The notes: a model not told the origin generated them from the sequence alone. 64,000 nt of DNA from Erythrobacter sp. (GCA_002695185.1 NZOF01000180.1:1-64000), one strand, 5' to 3'. Shown: positions 1 to 9,863, counted from the first letter of the stretch. A program made the numbers and translations.

Positions 1-91
1 CCACCCGATCCCATCTCGAACTCGGCCGTGAAACCGGACAGCGCCGATGGTACTAGTGCTCAAGCACTGGAAGAGTAGGTCGTCGCCAGGC
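1..91 (+). rRNA. rrf: 5S ribosomal RNA, 3' part (cut by window start)
   Basis: The first ~91 bases match the conserved 3' three quarters of bacterial 5S rRNA: the CCATCTCGAACTC loop region, then GAAACCGGACAGCGCCGATG, and the closing GAGAGTAGGT-like segment (here AAGAGTAGGTCGTCGCCAGG). The 5' end lies outside the window. It is followed by a rho-independent terminator and an initiator tRNA, the usual order at the end of a sphingomonad rRNA operon. The exact 3' end is estimated to within a few bases. Confidence 0.93.
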
Positions 92-134
92 ATTAAAGCC
101 GGCGGGCATCGGGACATAAACCCATTCACAGTTC

Positions 135-176
135 AAAAAAGCCGCTGCCGGGGCATCCCGAGCGGCGGTTTTTTCG
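135..176 (+). terminator. Rho-independent terminator behind 5S rRNA
   Basis: A GCCGCT...AGCGGC stem with an inner CCGGG/CCCG extension is preceded by six A and followed by six T, so it can act as a classical intrinsic terminator. It separates the 5S gene from the downstream tRNA. Confidence 0.85.
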
Positions 177-208
177 TCTCTGGACCACACGTCCAAAGAC
201 AATGGTAC

Positions 209-285
<77 letters not shown>

Positions 286-302
286 CTTCCCTGAATTCAT
301 CA

Positions 303-336
303 AAGCCCCGTGGCTCTCGCCAGCGGGGCTTTTTCT
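303..336 (+). terminator. Rho-independent terminator behind tRNA-fMet
   Basis: AAGCCCCG and CGGGGCTT form a perfect 8-bp stem around a GC-rich loop and run into a T tract. It ends the ribosomal RNA operon transcript. Confidence 0.88.
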
Positions 337-642
337 ATGCCCAATACCCACCACCATGAGGATGGGGCCCTCAATTACTCGCAAATACACCTTCTTGCTT
401 CAGGCGGAACTCTACGGTGCGATCTGAACGCAGCTGCATAGGTAGAGGCACCCCGTTCCTTGCTGAACGCCTAACGGCTCTAGAAAGAACTTTTCAAAAT
501 ACGCCCCTACTCGGTCACCGCCAGCAAACACGCCCGCAGCGTACCAACCACCGTCTCAATCTGCTCCCGCCCCGTCGAACTCAACTTTAAACCAATAAAG
601 GAGAGTCTTTTGGTATGAGGCGTTCTGTGATAACGTTGCCAA
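337..642. other. Non-coding stretch with a possible gene remnant
   Basis: No convincing gene is seen. On the minus strand around 509-575 one frame reads like a protein C-terminus (GREQIETVVGTLRACLLAVTE, ending in TAG at about 509). It would join the minus-strand open frame 556-816 only if one G were removed from the GGGG run near 573. That frame overlaps the plus-strand candidate gene at 643-909, so at most one of the two is real. I treat this as a decayed coding remnant of unknown identity. Confidence 0.25.
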
Positions 643-909
643 ATGGGACAGCGTATCGATCCCGACTGCCAGATTTTTGACTTCTTCGCTCCAGGCGGTC
701 AGCCGGTGGTCGTCGAGCGTGGACGCGCGATCGCATTTGTATGGGAAGATGGATGTTGGAAACCGTCCCAAGGGCTCGTCGAAATGCTGTATCTGCAAGG
801 TAAGCCGCTGGACCATGATTCCTTCGTAGGACTGTTCCCGAATGCCGATCTCCGGCTATTGAAACGTCGTCCGCGATTGATTCTTAAAGCGCAAATACGG
901 AACCCTTGA
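643..909 (+). CDS. Hypothetical small protein (88 aa), doubtful
   Basis: I do not recognise this protein. The amino acid mix is protein-like: a run of aliphatic and aromatic residues (FDFFAPGG, AIAFVWEDG), then PSQGLVEMLYL and LFPNADL. There is no signal peptide, membrane segment or known motif. The ribosome site is weak; the nearest purine-rich stretch, AAAGGAGAG, is about 35 bases upstream. A similar-sized frame lies on the opposite strand (556-816). It sits between an rRNA operon and broken genes, so it may be a remnant. Confidence 0.3.
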   Translation: MGQRIDPDCQIFDFFAPGGQPVVVERGRAIAFVWEDGCWKPSQGLVEMLYLQGKPLDHDSFVGLFPNADLRLLKRRPRLILKAQIRNP

Positions 910-1295
910 ATTAAGCGCCTCATAACGAGGTATAATAATCGGAATGTCATGGCCTGATCATAGTTCTAAGCAGGCACTCGGCCGTCAATTCACCATCTCA
1001 TTAGATGGTGGTGAATGAGCATAAAGCGACTTTTCATCAGTGCCGAATTTAAGGTTTTGGATCCACCGGACCCGTTCGTTAAGTCGGGCACGATGAGCTG
1101 TCTCTCCACGATTTAGGGTAAGGCCGAGCTTCTCCCAATTTGCGTAATACGCGCCTGACGGAGGACCTCCGTACCCTAAGATCCTGTTGGCTTAGATGTC
1201 TTGCAAGGATATCTCGGCTCCGACAACTCAGCAAGATCGGGAACGACAGGCACCGGACATCTGCGATAGAAAGATCCTCGAAAGGGGAAGGACGG
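910..1295. other. 386-base intergenic stretch
   Basis: No gene is visible. Apart from the short hairpin at 991-1010, the only suggestive signal is an AT-rich patch (GAGGTATAATAATC near 928-941) containing a TATAAT hexamer, which could be a promoter -10 box for a rightward transcript. No matching -35 element is clear. Confidence 0.3.
991..1010. repeat. Perfect short inverted repeat (hairpin)
   Basis: CACCATCT and AGATGGTG form a perfect 8-bp stem around a 4-base loop. No T tract follows on either side, so it is not a standard terminator. It could be an operator or chance. Confidence 0.4.
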
Positions 1296-2244
1296 ATGCG
1301 CCGTAATCCAAGAAAATTATATGCCGAGCGGATTGATCGCGTCGTTGAGCATATCCAGAAACGGGTATCCGATGGTTCCGCGCCAGACCTCGCGGAACTG
1401 GCGGATGTGGCAGCGATGTCCCCTTTCCATTTCCATCGCGTCTACCGGATTATGACCGGCGAAGCAGTAGGAGAGACGGTCAGGCGAGTTCGGCTCGCCC
1501 ATTCCGTTCCGGCGCTTGCGCAACAACGCACAATCGCGGAAGTCGCCGGCGATAGCGGCTACGCTACCTCTCAAGCCTTCGCGAGGGCCTTTAAGGCTGC
1601 GGCAGGCGCGTTCGCATCTCAGTTAAGATCGGAAGCTGCAGCAATTGATACGCTGCTTGAAGTTTTTGCAAAAACCGCGCCGTGTAGAAGGCGAACCTTC
1701 AAACTCGCTCGATATCGAAGTCGTGTCGCTCGATCCTTTTCGGTTACTCGCGATCCGCAACACCGGAGATTATGATGAACTGAACGCTGGTTATGCGAAG
1801 CTGTTCGAGCTCGTACTTCAACAGGTGGAGCCTTCGGATCTTCGCGGAATTTACGGCATTCCGCATGATGATCCACGCATCACTCCTGCATCGGAATGCC
1901 GCTTTGATTGCGCTCTGGCGACAGGTGCTGTCGGTCAGCCATTAGGCGATTTGAAGGGCGTGCGCGTTTCGAGTGGCGAATACATTCGTTTACGGAGAAC
2001 CGGTAGCTACGACGCCCTGCACGATAGCATCGATTTGGTATACGCTTTCGCAATCGAAGTGCTGTCGAGAGAATTGGCGCAAGAGCCGCTGCTTTTCCAT
2101 TACCTTGATGATCCTGAAGAGATTGAAGACGAGGAAGAACTGCGCACCGATATTTTTCTTCCGCTTGCTGCTGAAGGACGAAGCGATGATCCACCAGTTT
2201 TTCGCAATCGCGTTAATCTTCGCGGCGACAACTCCCCCCTCTGA
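1296..2244 (+). pseudogene. AraC-family regulator with GyrI-like effector domain, frameshifted
   Basis: Two frames together make one AraC-type transcription factor. The first frame (ATG 1296 behind GGGGAAGGA) carries the double helix-turn-helix, with MSPFHFHRVYRIMTGE and GYATSQAFARAFK as landmarks. The second frame carries a GyrI-like small-molecule-binding domain (VVSLDPFRLLAIRNTGDYDE ... GIPHDDP ... TDIFLPLA). The join needs one base removed near the A5 run at 1670-1674, which restores the continuous reading LLEVFAKPRRVEGEP. With that correction the protein is about 315 aa, normal for AraC-GyrI proteins. As it stands the regulator is split and the effector domain has no ribosome site of its own. 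It may be a true pseudogene or a sequencing error in a homopolymer. Confidence 0.8.
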
Positions 2245-2495
2245 GACCGATCACCATCGTTCAGGTGGGCGAGACAATAGAATACCGACTAAAGCATTTT
2301 GACCCAGACCTGTCAGGGTGGGAGGAAAAGGCTGAAGTTCGCAGATTCCCTTTGCTGGCGACTCTTCGAGATAAATGGATTTTCGATGGCCTAATCATTC
2401 ACCGCGAGACGAACGATCGCATGCAGATCTCTGTCCGTGTGAAAAATGAGAGCGGATCGACCGAAAACCTGTACTTCAATTACCGGCGCTTATGA
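2186..2495 (+). pseudogene. DUF6265-type secreted protein, internally deleted remnant
   Basis: An ATG at 2186 with an AAGGA site upstream opens MIHQFFAIALIFAATTPP, a typical signal peptide start. It runs out of frame after about 25 codons. From about 2250 another frame reads TIVQVGETIEYRLKHFDPDL, then SGWEEKAEVRRFP, FDGLIIHRE and FNYRRL at the end. This is the C-terminal half of DUF6265 proteins, which are usually about 150-170 aa with a signal peptide, a WLAGCW motif and a MLGV motif in the first half. That first half is missing here. I infer an internal deletion plus frame change. The 5' end overlaps the end of the AraC gene. Recognition of DUF6265 is from memory of the family pattern. Confidence 0.65.
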
Positions 2496-3349
2496 TGATC
2501 GGTACCGTTCTGAAGATTGCGGGCAAGCTCAAGATAGGGAGCCGGGTCGACATACTTATGGCCCTCTATCGTAGATGCGAAATGCCGAAGCCAAGCGTTA
2601 TGTCCTGCGCCATATATCACAAGTATGCGGTCTCCCGGTTCGGCGTTGCGCATTAACTTGGCGTAGATACTAACGTTACGGGCATACCATCTGGCATCGA
2701 GATGAGCTCCCGCCAAATCATCGTCCGATATGATCGGGATCATCGCATCGTAAAACTTCTGGCCCGCAGGGAAGCCGGGGCCATTGATCTCCAGAAGTAG
2801 GTCAGCGATCGAACGCGAACTCTGGCTTTCACCAAAACGGGCCGCCCATCCGCCGACCTCTTCGTCCAGTTCTGCTAGGATTGCAGACTGGCCAGACCGG
2901 TCGGCTGCCGAGCGGACCTGATCGATCGGGTAATAGCCTTCTTCCCCGTCGGTTGGCTGAACGTCGATTCCAAGAACCTGCTCTAGTCCAGCTTTATTCG
3001 CCACCCGGTACCCTATCTGCACGATTTCGTTGGGGTCTTCGGCCAGCATTGCAGGAGAGAATTGTTCGTATTCGGCAACATGGTAGTCGGGGCCGGGCGC
3101 TACTGCTTCCACCACAACCTGTGTGGGATGAAAAACAGCCAGGGCTTGGGCCAAATTCTCAAGCTCGGCCTGTCTGGCTGGGGTGAGAACGGAATCAACT
3201 TCGACGTTGTGGTCATCCAAGCCAGGGTTGCCAAAATGGTAAACGCCTAAGACCATGACCTGAACGTCTTCGGCTTCGCTCTTTGCGGATACGCCCGAGT
3301 AGGGAAGCCCGAATAGCGCAACTGTAATCCAGCAGATGATCTTTTTCAT
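2480..3349 (-). CDS. DUF5694 domain-containing secreted protein
   Basis: This 289-aa protein starts with a cleavable signal peptide (MKKIICWITVALFGLPYSGV, then SAKSEA) and should be exported to the periplasm. The mature part opens with VQVMVLGVYHFGNPGLD and has a PTQVVVEA segment and, near the C-terminus, RILVIYGAGHNAWLRHFA. These are the conserved blocks of DUF5694 proteins, which are distantly like the TraB/GumN fold with His- and Glu-containing motifs. The biochemical function is not established. It is transcribed toward the decayed region and its stop overlaps the end of the DUF6265 remnant by 16 bases. It stands apart from acs by about 120 bases with no clear terminator. Confidence 0.8.
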   Translation of the reverse strand: MKKIICWITVALFGLPYSGVSAKSEAEDVQVMVLGVYHFGNPGLDDHNVEVDSVLTPARQAELENLAQALAVFHPTQVVVEAVAPGPDYHVAEYEQFSPAMLAEDPNEIVQIGYRVANKAGLEQVLGIDVQPTDGEEGYYPIDQVRSAADRSGQSAILAELDEEVGGWAARFGESQSSRSIADLLLEINGPGFPAGQKFYDAMIPIISDDDLAGAHLDARWYARNVSIYAKLMRNAEPGDRILVIYGAGHNAWLRHFASTIEGHKYVDPAPYLELARNLQNGTDHHKRR

Positions 3350-3472
3350 TATACCCTGCCCGACATTCTATTTAGTCACCATGACCCTAGTAGCTTTTAA
3401 TGCTTAATGGATTTACTGGAAATGTAATGAGTAAAATTACGAAAGGCAGCGCAACATGCCAGTATTATTCGC

Positions 3473-5422
3473 TCAATGGTTCTGTCGCCTTTTGATTAGC
3501 TCATTTACGACAGTTGGATCGGCTAGTGTCGAAGTATCGCCAAGCGAACCATAATCATTCTCTGCTATCTTGCGGAGGATGCGTCGCATGATCTTCCCGC
3601 TACGAGTTTTTGGCAGGCTCGGTGTGAAGTGCAGATGATCGGGTGTGGCGATTGCGCCTATTTCCTTTCGCACCAACTGCCGAAGTTCGTCACTTAGGGA
3701 GGCGGAAGGTTCTTCTCCTGCGATCAGCGTTATATAACAGTAGATGCCCTGCCCCTTGATGTCGTGAGGGAAGCCGACAACGGCAGCCTCGCTCACCGAA
3801 GGGTGAAGGACCAGTGCGCTTTCTACCTCCGCTGTACCCATACGATGGCCAGAAACATTGATCACATCGTCGACACGCCCGGTAATCCAGTAATAATCAT
3901 CGGCATCCCGGCGGCAGCCGTCGCCGGTAAAATACTTTCCCTTGTATGTGCTGAAGTAGGTCTGGATGAAACGTTCGTGATCGCCGTACACCGTGCGAGC
4001 TTGCCCGGGCCAGCTTCGGGTAATGCATAAATTGCCTTGGGCAGGCCCTTCTAGGACCTTTCCCTCATTCCCGACCAATTGCGGGCACACGCCAAAGAAC
4101 GGCTTGCCGGCACTTCCGGGTTTCATGTCGTGAGCACCAGGTAGGGTCGTGATCATGATGCCGCCTGTTTCGGTCTGCCACCAAGTATCGACGATAGCTG
4201 CAGTGCCGCCGCCGACGTGATCGTGGTACCATCGCCATGCTTCAGGATTAATTGGTTCGCCTACGGTGCCGAGGATGCGAAGCGACGAAAGATCATGCTT
4301 GGCGACATGTTCCGGCCCCTCACGCATTAGTGCGCGGATAGCGGTAGGGGCGGTATAGAAGATGTTCACCTTGTGCTTTTCACACACAGCCCAGAAGCGG
4401 TCATTGTCGGGGTAGTTCGGTACGCCTTCAAAGATCAGTGCCGTCGCCCCGTTGAGAAGTGGGCCGTAAACAATATAGCTGTGGCCAGTGACCCAGCCGA
4501 TATCCGCAGTGCACCAATAGACTTCGCCGGGACGGTAGTCGAAGACGTATCGGAAAGTCGTCTCCGTCCAGACTGCGTACCCCCCCGTGGTGTGCACCAC
4601 TCCCTTAGGACTTCCGGTCGATCCGGAAGTATAAAGAATGAAGAGCGGGTCTTCTGCCGCCATGGGCTCGCAGGGGCAGTCCTTGCCCACATTTGCGGAA
4701 AGCTCGTGATACCAGTGGTCGCGCCCTTCGGTCATGCAGACACTGCCGCCGGTATGGCGCACCACTAATACGGCATTGACAGTCGACTTTGCTAGAGCCT
4801 CGTCGACATTGGCCTTGAGGGGTATCGTCTTCGATCCTCGCAAGCCTTCATCTGCGGTCACGATATAATCGCTTCTGCAGTCCTCGACACGCCCTGCGAT
4901 CGCTTCTGGAGAAAAACCGCCGAAAATAACCGAATGGACCGCTCCGATGCGGGCGCATGCGAGCATTGCGAAGGCGCCTTCGGGGATCATTGGCATATAG
5001 ATCGTGACACGATCGCCTTTTTTTACGCCCATTTCCCGCAATGTATTTGCCATGCGGATCACTTCTTTCTGAAGTTCGGCATAGCTAATATGGCGACAGT
5101 GGCCATCCGGATCGTCCGGCTCGAAGATCATCGCTAGGCGATCCCCGTTGCCCGCAGCAATGTGGCGGTCGACAGCGTTGTGGCAGATGTTGATTCTGCC
5201 GTCCTCAAACCATCTGATGTCTACAGGATCATAACTCCAGCCGGCGATTTTCGTCGGCTTCTCGAACCAGTCCAAGCGAGCGCCTTGCTCGGCCCAGAAA
5301 TCTTCGCTGTGTTCTATGCTGCGGGTATACAGACGCTCATAATCTTCAGCGTCGCAGTGCGTTCTGCCTGAAGGAGATTGCGGTTTGCGAACCCATGCGT
5401 TGGTGGCTGCTACATCGCTCAT
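3473..5422 (-). CDS. acs: Acetyl-CoA synthetase (AMP-forming)
   Basis: This 649-aa enzyme converts acetate, ATP and CoA to acetyl-CoA, AMP and diphosphate in the cytoplasm. The length fits Acs exactly. Seen motifs are the N-terminal ACAS domain, the AMP-binding P-loop ([20 protein letters not shown], around residue 260), the [10 protein letters not shown] signature that shapes the acetate pocket, and the C-terminal [16 protein letters not shown] block, whose lysine is the usual acetylation site that switches the enzyme off. The start ATG at 5422 is preceded by a good GGAGAG site. It lies 67 bases after ligD on the same strand. Confidence 0.97.
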   Translation of the reverse strand: MSDVAATNAWVRKPQSPSGRTHCDAEDYERLYTRSIEHSEDFWAEQGARLDWFEKPTKIAGWSYDPVDIRWFEDGRINICHNAVDRHIAAGNGDRLAMIFEPDDPDGHCRHISYAELQKEVIRMANTLREMGVKKGDRVTIYMPMIPEGAFAMLACARIGAVHSVIFGGFSPEAIAGRVEDCRSDYIVTADEGLRGSKTIPLKANVDEALAKSTVNAVLVVRHTGGSVCMTEGRDHWYHELSANVGKDCPCEPMAAEDPLFILYTSGSTGSPKGVVHTTGGYAVWTETTFRYVFDYRPGEVYWCTADIGWVTGHSYIVYGPLLNGATALIFEGVPNYPDNDRFWAVCEKHKVNIFYTAPTAIRALMREGPEHVAKHDLSSLRILGTVGEPINPEAWRWYHDHVGGGTAAIVDTWWQTETGGIMITTLPGAHDMKPGSAGKPFFGVCPQLVGNEGKVLEGPAQGNLCITRSWPGQARTVYGDHERFIQTYFSTYKGKYFTGDGCRRDADDYYWITGRVDDVINVSGHRMGTAEVESALVLHPSVSEAAVVGFPHDIKGQGIYCYITLIAGEEPSASLSDELRQLVRKEIGAIATPDHLHFTPSLPKTRSGKIMRRILRKIAENDYGSLGDTSTLADPTVVNELIKRRQNH

Positions 5423-5489
5423 TTATCTCTCCTCCGCGAAACTGATCAGGTCGTAACGGCCCAGGTCGTCAGTGAAAAGGAGTAGCATT

Positions 5490-8006
5490 TTATAGATCGG
5501 GCAATTTCTGATCTGCGAAACCCCATCCTTTCAGCGACTTTGACTGTGCGCGGTCCAGCAGAGTTTTCGCCTTATCGATTGAGAAAGGCTGAGCGTCCTT
5601 CATCGTGCGCAACTCGTTCCAAGCGATCGGGACGGCGACAGGAGCCCCCGAGCGAGCGCGAGCGGAATAGGGAACGACCGCAGTGGAGCCGCGCTGATTG
5701 CGCAACCAGTCGATGAAAATCTTTCCCTTGCGCTTCGCTTTGCTCATGGTCGCGGTAAACCTCTCAGGCTCCGCGAGGCTCAGCGCTTCCGCGAACCTGC
5801 GCGAGAAGTCTTTATGGGCATCCCAGCCATGACCTGTGGTCAGGGGCACGACTACATGCACGCCCTTTCCGCCGGAGAGCATTGCAAAACTGGTAAGTCC
5901 AAGATCTGCCAATCGATCGCGGATGTCTCGGGCAGCGTGCTTGACTTCGTCAAAACCCAAACCTTCGTCAGGATCGAGGTCGAAGATCATCCGATCGGGC
6001 TTTTCGACGGCGTTCACCCGTGAAGCCCAGCCATGAAACTCGATCGTACCCATCTGCACGCACTGCAAAAGACCTCGCGGGTCATCGATATAGAGATAGT
6101 CTTCGTGGCCTCCGTCTTTTTCCTTGATCGGCACATGGCGCACTGCATCGCCGAACCCGCCACTGTCGTGTTTCTGGAAAAAGCAGTTCTTCGAGCGGCC
6201 CTGAGGGCACCGTACCAAGCTGATCGGACGGTTGGCTGTAAACGGTAACATGATCGGGGCTACAGCTTCGTAATAGTCAGCCAAATCTCCTTTGGTTTGT
6301 CCACTGTCCGGGAAAACCACCCGGTCACGGCTGGAGATCTTTACCGCTTCTTGTTCTCTCATTGGCGCGGCAGCAGTTTCGGGCATTACCGATGATGCTT
6401 TCTTGTCTTCACGCAGCCCCAGAAAGCTACCGTGGCGCACATTCCCATCTGCTGTAAATTCAGCAAAAGCGATTTCGGCAACCAGCTTCGGGGTGATCCA
6501 GATTACCCCGCGGGCACTGGCCTTGTCGGTTTCGACGGGGGGTGTCTTTCGCTCGAGACGGTTCATTTTCTTCGCGAGGTCGTCGAGGTCGTCGGCAGAG
6601 AAGCCTGTACCTACATTGCCCTTGTAGACAAGTTCACCGGCATCATGTTGTGCGAGCAAGAGGGAAGCAAAGGGGCGACCCCTTGCGGAGGATTTTTTCC
6701 AACCCACGACCACGAATTCCTGCCGCCTCGTGCACTTGACCTTCACCCAGGATTTGCTGCGGCTCGAGGAGTATCTTCCATCGACAGTCTTGGATATGAT
6801 GCCTTCCTGACCGGCGTCACACATGGCGCGATAAAGCTTTTCTCCGGCACCCAAAACATGCTCAGCGACGTAGATGGGTGGTTCGGAGGATTCGAGCAAA
6901 GCATCGAGCCGCTCCTTCCGCTCTATATTGGGAAGAGATACGAGATTCTCCCCCTCCAGTTCAAGAAGGTCGAACGCATGCAAGGCCAGAACATCGCTCT
7001 CGCCCTGCGAACCTTTACCGCGCTTGAGCACCTCCTGGAGCTTGGAGAAATCAGGATTTCCCTTCGCATCTGTAGCTACGATCTCGCCATCGATAAGACA
7101 TGGAGGTAGGTCTAGATCTGAGATCGCGTGGACGAGTGGGCCGAACTTGTCAGTCCAGTCCTTGCCGTTACGCGTGTATATCTTAACGATGTCGCCCTTC
7201 GCCGCGATCAGCGCACGATACCCGTCGAACTTAATCTCGTGCATCCAGCGATTGCCGGTAGGAACGTCGTCTACGAGAGTGGCCAGTTGCGGCTTACGAT
7301 ATCTAGGAAGGGGCGCGCCTCCCTTCCGATCAGATTTGGCTTCCTGAGCGCGCTTGGGCGAGTTTCTTCCCATCTCCGAAAGAAACGCATCATCTACTTT
7401 CCCGCTCTCGCGACGTTCCGCAGCCTTATTGGCGGCGATCTCTGCCATAGACCGCCCGGAGAGCACGCTCGTCAATTCATGTTGAACAAGTGTATCGCCT
7501 TCATCCGCGTGTTCGTCCTGCAGTTTGCGCAGTAGCCAGTTTTCTCTTTTCTCTCCCGATTTGGGTTTTAGCCGGATCAACAGCCATTCCCCCTTCATTC
7601 TCTCACCCTCGAGAACGAAATGGAGATGACCGTCTTTGAGATCGTGGGCGCTCTTTCCTTCGATGGGTGACCAGGAGCCGCGATCCCACAGCATCACCGT
7701 GCCACCGCCATACTCTTTTTTGGGAATGACGCCCTCGAACGTAGCATAAGACATCGGATGGTCTTCGGTCCGAACTGCCAGGCGTTTGATATCCGGGTCG
7801 GGGGAGGGGCCTTTGGTTACGGCCCAGCTCTTAAGAACTCCATCAATTTCAAGCCGCAAGTCCCAATGCAGCCGGGTCGCATCATGCTTCTGCACAATGA
7901 AAAGATTGCCGTTTTGGCTATTCTCTTTCTTGCCCGCTGGTTCGGGTGTCTGTCCGAAGTCGCGCTTGGCGTTATAAACGGCGAGTGGGTCCTTGCGCGC
8001 GGCCAT
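5490..8006 (-). CDS. ligD: ATP-dependent multifunctional DNA ligase LigD
   Basis: This 838-aa protein is the end-processing ligase of bacterial non-homologous end joining. Three domains appear in the order phosphoesterase, ligase, polymerase. The first (about 35-170) has FIVQKHDATRLHWDLRLE and the EGVIPKKEYGGG segment. The ligase (about 240-530) has the nucleotidyl-lysine motif MHEIKFDGYRAL and the DGEIVA motif. The C-terminal AEP-type polymerase (about 555-830) has FDLDPDEGLGF and LSGGKGVHVV, the metal and nucleotide sites. The gene follows ku by 4 bases, so the pair is certainly one operon. The start ATG at 8006 lies just after the ku stop. Confidence 0.97.
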   Translation of the reverse strand: MAARKDPLAVYNAKRDFGQTPEPAGKKENSQNGNLFIVQKHDATRLHWDLRLEIDGVLKSWAVTKGPSPDPDIKRLAVRTEDHPMSYATFEGVIPKKEYGGGTVMLWDRGSWSPIEGKSAHDLKDGHLHFVLEGERMKGEWLLIRLKPKSGEKRENWLLRKLQDEHADEGDTLVQHELTSVLSGRSMAEIAANKAAERRESGKVDDAFLSEMGRNSPKRAQEAKSDRKGGAPLPRYRKPQLATLVDDVPTGNRWMHEIKFDGYRALIAAKGDIVKIYTRNGKDWTDKFGPLVHAISDLDLPPCLIDGEIVATDAKGNPDFSKLQEVLKRGKGSQGESDVLALHAFDLLELEGENLVSLPNIERKERLDALLESSEPPIYVAEHVLGAGEKLYRAMCDAGQEGIISKTVDGRYSSSRSKSWVKVKCTRRQEFVVVGWKKSSARGRPFASLLLAQHDAGELVYKGNVGTGFSADDLDDLAKKMNRLERKTPPVETDKASARGVIWITPKLVAEIAFAEFTADGNVRHGSFLGLREDKKASSVMPETAAAPMREQEAVKISSRDRVVFPDSGQTKGDLADYYEAVAPIMLPFTANRPISLVRCPQGRSKNCFFQKHDSGGFGDAVRHVPIKEKDGGHEDYLYIDDPRGLLQCVQMGTIEFHGWASRVNAVEKPDRMIFDLDPDEGLGFDEVKHAARDIRDRLADLGLTSFAMLSGGKGVHVVVPLTTGHGWDAHKDFSRRFAEALSLAEPERFTATMSKAKRKGKIFIDWLRNQRGSTAVVPYSARARSGAPVAVPIAWNELRTMKDAQPFSIDKAKTLLDRAQSKSLKGWGFADQKLPDL

Positions 8007-8010
8007 ATGA

Positions 8011-8838
8011 TCAGGCCGACTTCTTGCGTTTGGCAGCTTTCTTCGGCTTCTCTTCGCCTACCGATTTTTTGAGAGCCGCCATGAGGTCGATCACATTGCC
8101 GCCCGAGCTTTCGGGGTCGTCTACATCCTCGATGATGGTCTTCTTGCTTTTCGATTTCGACTTTTTGTCGATCAGCTTCCTCAAAGCATCCGCATAGCGA
8201 TCTTCGAATTCGGACGCATCAAAGGGTGCGCTCTTCTGTTCGATCAAAGTGCTGGCGAGATCGAGCAACTCCTCTTTGGGCTTCGCCTCCTCGACGTCAT
8301 CGAAGAATGATTGCCCGGCACGCACCTCATCCGCATAGCGAAGCGTTTCCAGAAGAAGGCCTTTCCCGCATGGCTTTATGGCGACAAGTTTCTCGCTACC
8401 TCTCACCGATAATTGCCCAAGCGCGACCTTCTTTGCCTTCCGCAATGCTTCACGCAGCACCACGAAAGCCTCCTCCGCCAACTCGTCCTGAGGAGCAACG
8501 TAATAGGGCTTTTCAAAATAGAGCGGATCGATTTCGCACGAATCGACGAACTGAACCAATTCCAGTGTGCGCTTGCTCTCGATTTTGACGGCTTCGATCT
8601 CCTCGTCTTCCAAGAGAACGTAATTGCCCTTCGAGACTTCGTAACCGCGTATGATGTCATCGCGGTCAACCGGACCGACGCCCGGTACGACCTTTTCGTA
8701 AGATATCCGTTTGCCGCTAGGCTCGTGGATCTGGTTGAAACGGATTTTTGCCCCGGATTTGGACGCCGAATAAATCTCCACCGGTATCGAAACCAGCGCC
8801 AACCTGATCTGCCCCTGCCAATATGCGCGTGCCGCCAT
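8011..8838 (-). CDS. ku: Ku DNA end-binding protein
   Basis: This 275-aa protein is the bacterial Ku homodimer subunit that rings broken DNA ends and recruits LigD. The N-terminus (ARAYWQGQIRLALVSIPVEIYSA, in part) and the motifs IRFNQIHEPSGKRISYEKVV and LLEDEEIEAVKIES are family signatures. A lysine-rich tail with alternating acid and basic residues (KKSKSKSKK ... KKAAKRKKSA) is present, as in many Ku proteins. An AAGGGATGG ribosome site precedes the ATG. It is the first gene of the ku-ligD operon; hspQ lies about 100 bases upstream on the same strand. Confidence 0.97.
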   Translation of the reverse strand: MAARAYWQGQIRLALVSIPVEIYSASKSGAKIRFNQIHEPSGKRISYEKVVPGVGPVDRDDIIRGYEVSKGNYVLLEDEEIEAVKIESKRTLELVQFVDSCEIDPLYFEKPYYVAPQDELAEEAFVVLREALRKAKKVALGQLSVRGSEKLVAIKPCGKGLLLETLRYADEVRAGQSFFDDVEEAKPKEELLDLASTLIEQKSAPFDASEFEDRYADALRKLIDKKSKSKSKKTIIEDVDDPESSGGNVIDLMAALKKSVGEEKPKKAAKRKKSA

Positions 8839-8934
8839 GAACCATCCCTTCGGATAGGTAGCGTTCCGGCGGGGAATTGGTTTCCCGCGGCTTGCAGTGA
8901 TCGCCTGGCAAAGCGATCGACAACTTGCTTCGAT

Positions 8935-9315
8935 TTAATGCGTCAGTCGGTTGCGCATCCGGTAGCGTCCGTTTTCGAACTGCTCAAAATACTGATGCAC
9001 ATCGGGGTGCGAGACAGGGCCGGCAAGCGAGTCCCCGATCAAATTCTGCTGACTAACATAGGCGACGTAATCACTCTCGTCGCTTTCGGCGAGCAAGTGG
9101 TAGAAAGGCTGGTCACGATCGGGCCGGATCTCTTCGGGAATGGCCTGATACCATTCTTCGCTATTGGCGAAGACAGGATCAATATCGAAGATGACACCGC
9201 GAAAATCGAAAGCTTTGTGACGCACGACATCGCCAATCGCGAAGTTTGTGCGCAGTCGACGCGGGGCCTCTAAAGTGCGGCCTGCTTGGGCGGAGAAAAA
9301 CGATGATCTTTCCAT
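8935..9315 (-). CDS. hspQ: HspQ / YccV-like hemimethylated-DNA-binding domain protein
   Basis: The core TNFAIGDVVRHKAFDFRGVI, then FDIDPVF, QPFYHLLAE and YVAYVSQQNL is the YccV/HspQ fold. In E. coli HspQ is a heat-shock protein that binds hemimethylated DNA and acts as a specificity factor for Lon. The internal ATG at 9315 gives 126 aa; the frame is open up to 9348, so 137 aa is possible. Neither start has a strong ribosome site. It precedes ku on the same strand. Its activity here is inferred from the family only. Confidence 0.85.
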   Translation of the reverse strand: MERSSFFSAQAGRTLEAPRRLRTNFAIGDVVRHKAFDFRGVIFDIDPVFANSEEWYQAIPEEIRPDRDQPFYHLLAESDESDYVAYVSQQNLIGDSLAGPVSHPDVHQYFEQFENGRYRMRNRLTH

Positions 9316-9477
9316 GAGTTTGCAGAATATGGGCCTCGACACCGTCAAGACAAGGTCTTCAACTGTCTAGTCCCCCGAATTCGGACGACAAAGGGCTTGG
9401 CAAGGCAGGAGCAGAGGGCTAAGGGGCGCGCTCGCTTCGACCCGGGTCCCACGACCCCGAGAGCGCACCCGGTTTGC

Positions 9478-9567
<90 letters not shown>

Positions 9568-9863
9568 TATCCTACCATTTAAGCGTCGGCGCCTCCGGCT
9601 GATGATCTATCGCAAAAAGATGCATGAAGGGTGCATTGACGCTGCCGCTCATAACGCTGTCTTACCTTTACACCTGTCGGCCTTGGCCATTACCTCGCCA
9701 AGATAAGTTGAGGTGAAAGGGAGGATATGCACGAGCGCTGTGTTTTTCTAAGCAGGGGCTTCGGGAGCAGTTGGGGGTCGAAGGTCACTTCAACCCTAAC
9801 GGGATTTTTCACTTCCCGCCTAGGAGAGCTCCATGCCTATTTCCGTCAACGAAGGAAATTGGT

